Source: Pseudomonas triticifolii (GTDB lineage Bacteria > Pseudomonadota > Gammaproteobacteria > Pseudomonadales > Pseudomonadaceae). From it: 64,000 nt of DNA. The DNA lies in contig NZ_JACONV010000004.1 in the NCBI RefSeq assembly GCF_014358015.1, forward strand, positions 124,001-188,000, given 5' to 3'. Of the stretch, positions 63,207 to 64,000 are shown one piece after another. The notes under the pieces are model-generated. The model saw only the letters and a list, made by a program, of their open reading frames with translations. It searched no databases and was not told where the DNA came from. Every line of letters starts with the position of its first letter. Position 1 is the first letter of the stretch. Position numbers and translations under genes: made by a program.

Positions 63207-64000
63207 TTAGGTTTCATTGCGGCGCTCCTGATACATCCAGTCAACTATGTCCCCTTCGGGCGTATAACCACTGACGGTTTCACGAAGTAACTGCCTGACA
63301 CTGGTGTAATCGTCCTGATCAACAGCATCCAGCAGGCGGGTCAGCCGCCCTTTCAATATTTCCCACGGCAGATAGTCTTCATTGGCACTCATGATCATTG
63401 GGTGCTCGGTCGCCACCACGTTGTCGCCAATCAGGAGTTCCTCATAAAGCTTTTCGCCTGGGCGCAAACCGGTGAACTCGATGGAAATATCACCATGCGG
63501 ATTCTTTTCCGAGCGAATGCTCAGGCCCGAAAGATGGATCATCTTCTCAGCCAGCTCAATGATCTTCACCGGCTCACCCATGTCCAGGACAAAAACGTCC
63601 CCACCATGGCCCATGGAGCCAGCCTGAATGACCAGTTGCGCTGCTTCCGGAATGGTCATGAAGTAACGGGTGATTTTCGGATGGGTCACCGTCAGCGGCC
63701 CACCCGTCTGGATCTGCTTGTGGAACAGAGGAATCACCGACCCCGATGAACCCAGCACATTGCCGAAGCGAACCATGGTGAAACGGGTCTTGTTAACCTG
63801 ATAGACATTGGCTTTGTCGCCAAAAATCACCGGCGCTGTCTCACGACTGAGAGCCTGCAATATAAGTTCGGCAAGGCGCTTGGTGCTGCCCATGACGTTA
63901 GTGGGGCGCACCGCCTTGTCTGTGGAGATCAGCACGAAGTTCGCAACACCTGCCTGCAAGGCTGCCTGCGCAGTGTTAAGGGTGCCAACGACATTGTTGA
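63207..64000 (-). CDS. wbpM: WbpM/CapD-type UDP-sugar 4,6-dehydratase, 3' part (runs off the right edge)
   Basis: The final 264 residues of a polysaccharide-biosynthesis SDR enzyme. [20 protein letters not shown] shows the Ser-Thr-Asp-Lys catalytic block of the WbpM/FlaA1 family; [37 protein letters not shown] and [19 protein letters not shown] are typical of the C-terminal half. It converts UDP-GlcNAc toward UDP-4-keto-quinovosamine for O-antigen sugars. Membrane segments and the start lie outside the window. Confidence 0.92.
   Translation of the reverse strand, partial: NNVVGTLNTAQAALQAGVANFVLISTDKAVRPTNVMGSTKRLAELILQALSRETAPVIFGDKANVYQVNKTRFTMVRFGNVLGSSGSVIPLFHKQIQTGGPLTVTHPKITRYFMTIPEAAQLVIQAGSMGHGGDVFVLDMGEPVKIIELAEKMIHLSGLSIRSEKNPHGDISIEFTGLRPGEKLYEELLIGDNVVATEHPMIMSANEDYLPWEILKGRLTRLLDAVDQDDYTSVRQLLRETVSGYTPEGDIVDWMYQERRNET

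Overview
The window is chromosomal DNA of a fluorescent pseudomonad, most likely the Pseudomonas syringae group. This rests on protein content (type-II lumazine synthase under an FMN riboswitch, EF-P with its arginine rhamnosyltransferase, class II DAHP synthase, SagS-like hybrid kinase) and on gene order, which from memory follows two blocks of P. aeruginosa PAO1. One runs from the yciV/scpAB/cpx/trkH area and the other from sagS to earP. No plasmid, prophage, transposase or CRISPR sequence was seen.

Layout. 1-5.8 kb: 5' part of alaS, threonine aldolase, FMN riboswitch with ribH, arfB, and an AroP-type permease. 5.8-10.8 kb: a leftward chromosome/ribosome-maintenance cluster (rluB, DUF1289, scpB, scpA, yciO, yciV). 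It is divergent from yciB-yciI, a small membrane coiled-coil protein, and a cpxR-cpxP-cpxA envelope-stress operon. 15-20 kb: nitroreductase, TrkH, Mpo1-like protein, LpxH-like phosphoesterase, DMT transporter, SelT/W/H-like protein. 20-23.6 kb: a decayed sulfur-acquisition locus. A twice-deleted flavin monooxygenase and a thiol-dioxygenase stub flank an intact LysR regulator, followed by an intact SfnC-type acyl-CoA dehydrogenase. 23.6-32.1 kb: a run of regulators (LysR, MscS with cyclic-nucleotide domain, AraC-only protein, two convergent winged-helix/STAND ATPases, GlxA type) with no obvious metabolic target genes.

32.4-36.3 kb: pirin, a tandem tRNA-Glu/tRNA-Gly duplication with a strong promoter, a coiled-coil membrane protein, free-Met-R-sulfoxide reductase and a DUF815 ATPase. 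36.4-51.7 kb: sagS, gpx, msrB, alaA, htpX, tpm, LigB dioxygenase, deaD with a long leader and a hairpin over its start codon, spermidine-synthase-like protein, class II DAHP synthase, YcaQ glycosylase, DUF1127, LysR, TSUP exporter. 51.9-56.3 kb: ohrR and ohr separated by a TonB siderophore receptor, then a secreted esterase. 56.4-64 kb: efp/earP, a Gre-factor-like gene, a thioesterase behind a 30-bp perfect palindrome, serine permease and divergent TetR, a ComEA-like protein, and the 3' part of a WbpM-type dehydratase.

Common themes are oxidative and thiol stress (gpx, MsrB, MsrC, Ohr, SelT-like), envelope stress (Cpx, HtpX) and translation quality control (ArfB, EF-P/EarP, DeaD, RluB). No wholly new multi-gene system was demonstrated. 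The best candidates for undescribed biology are the paired STAND regulators, the deaD start-codon hairpin, the 30-bp palindrome and the remodelled sulfur locus.
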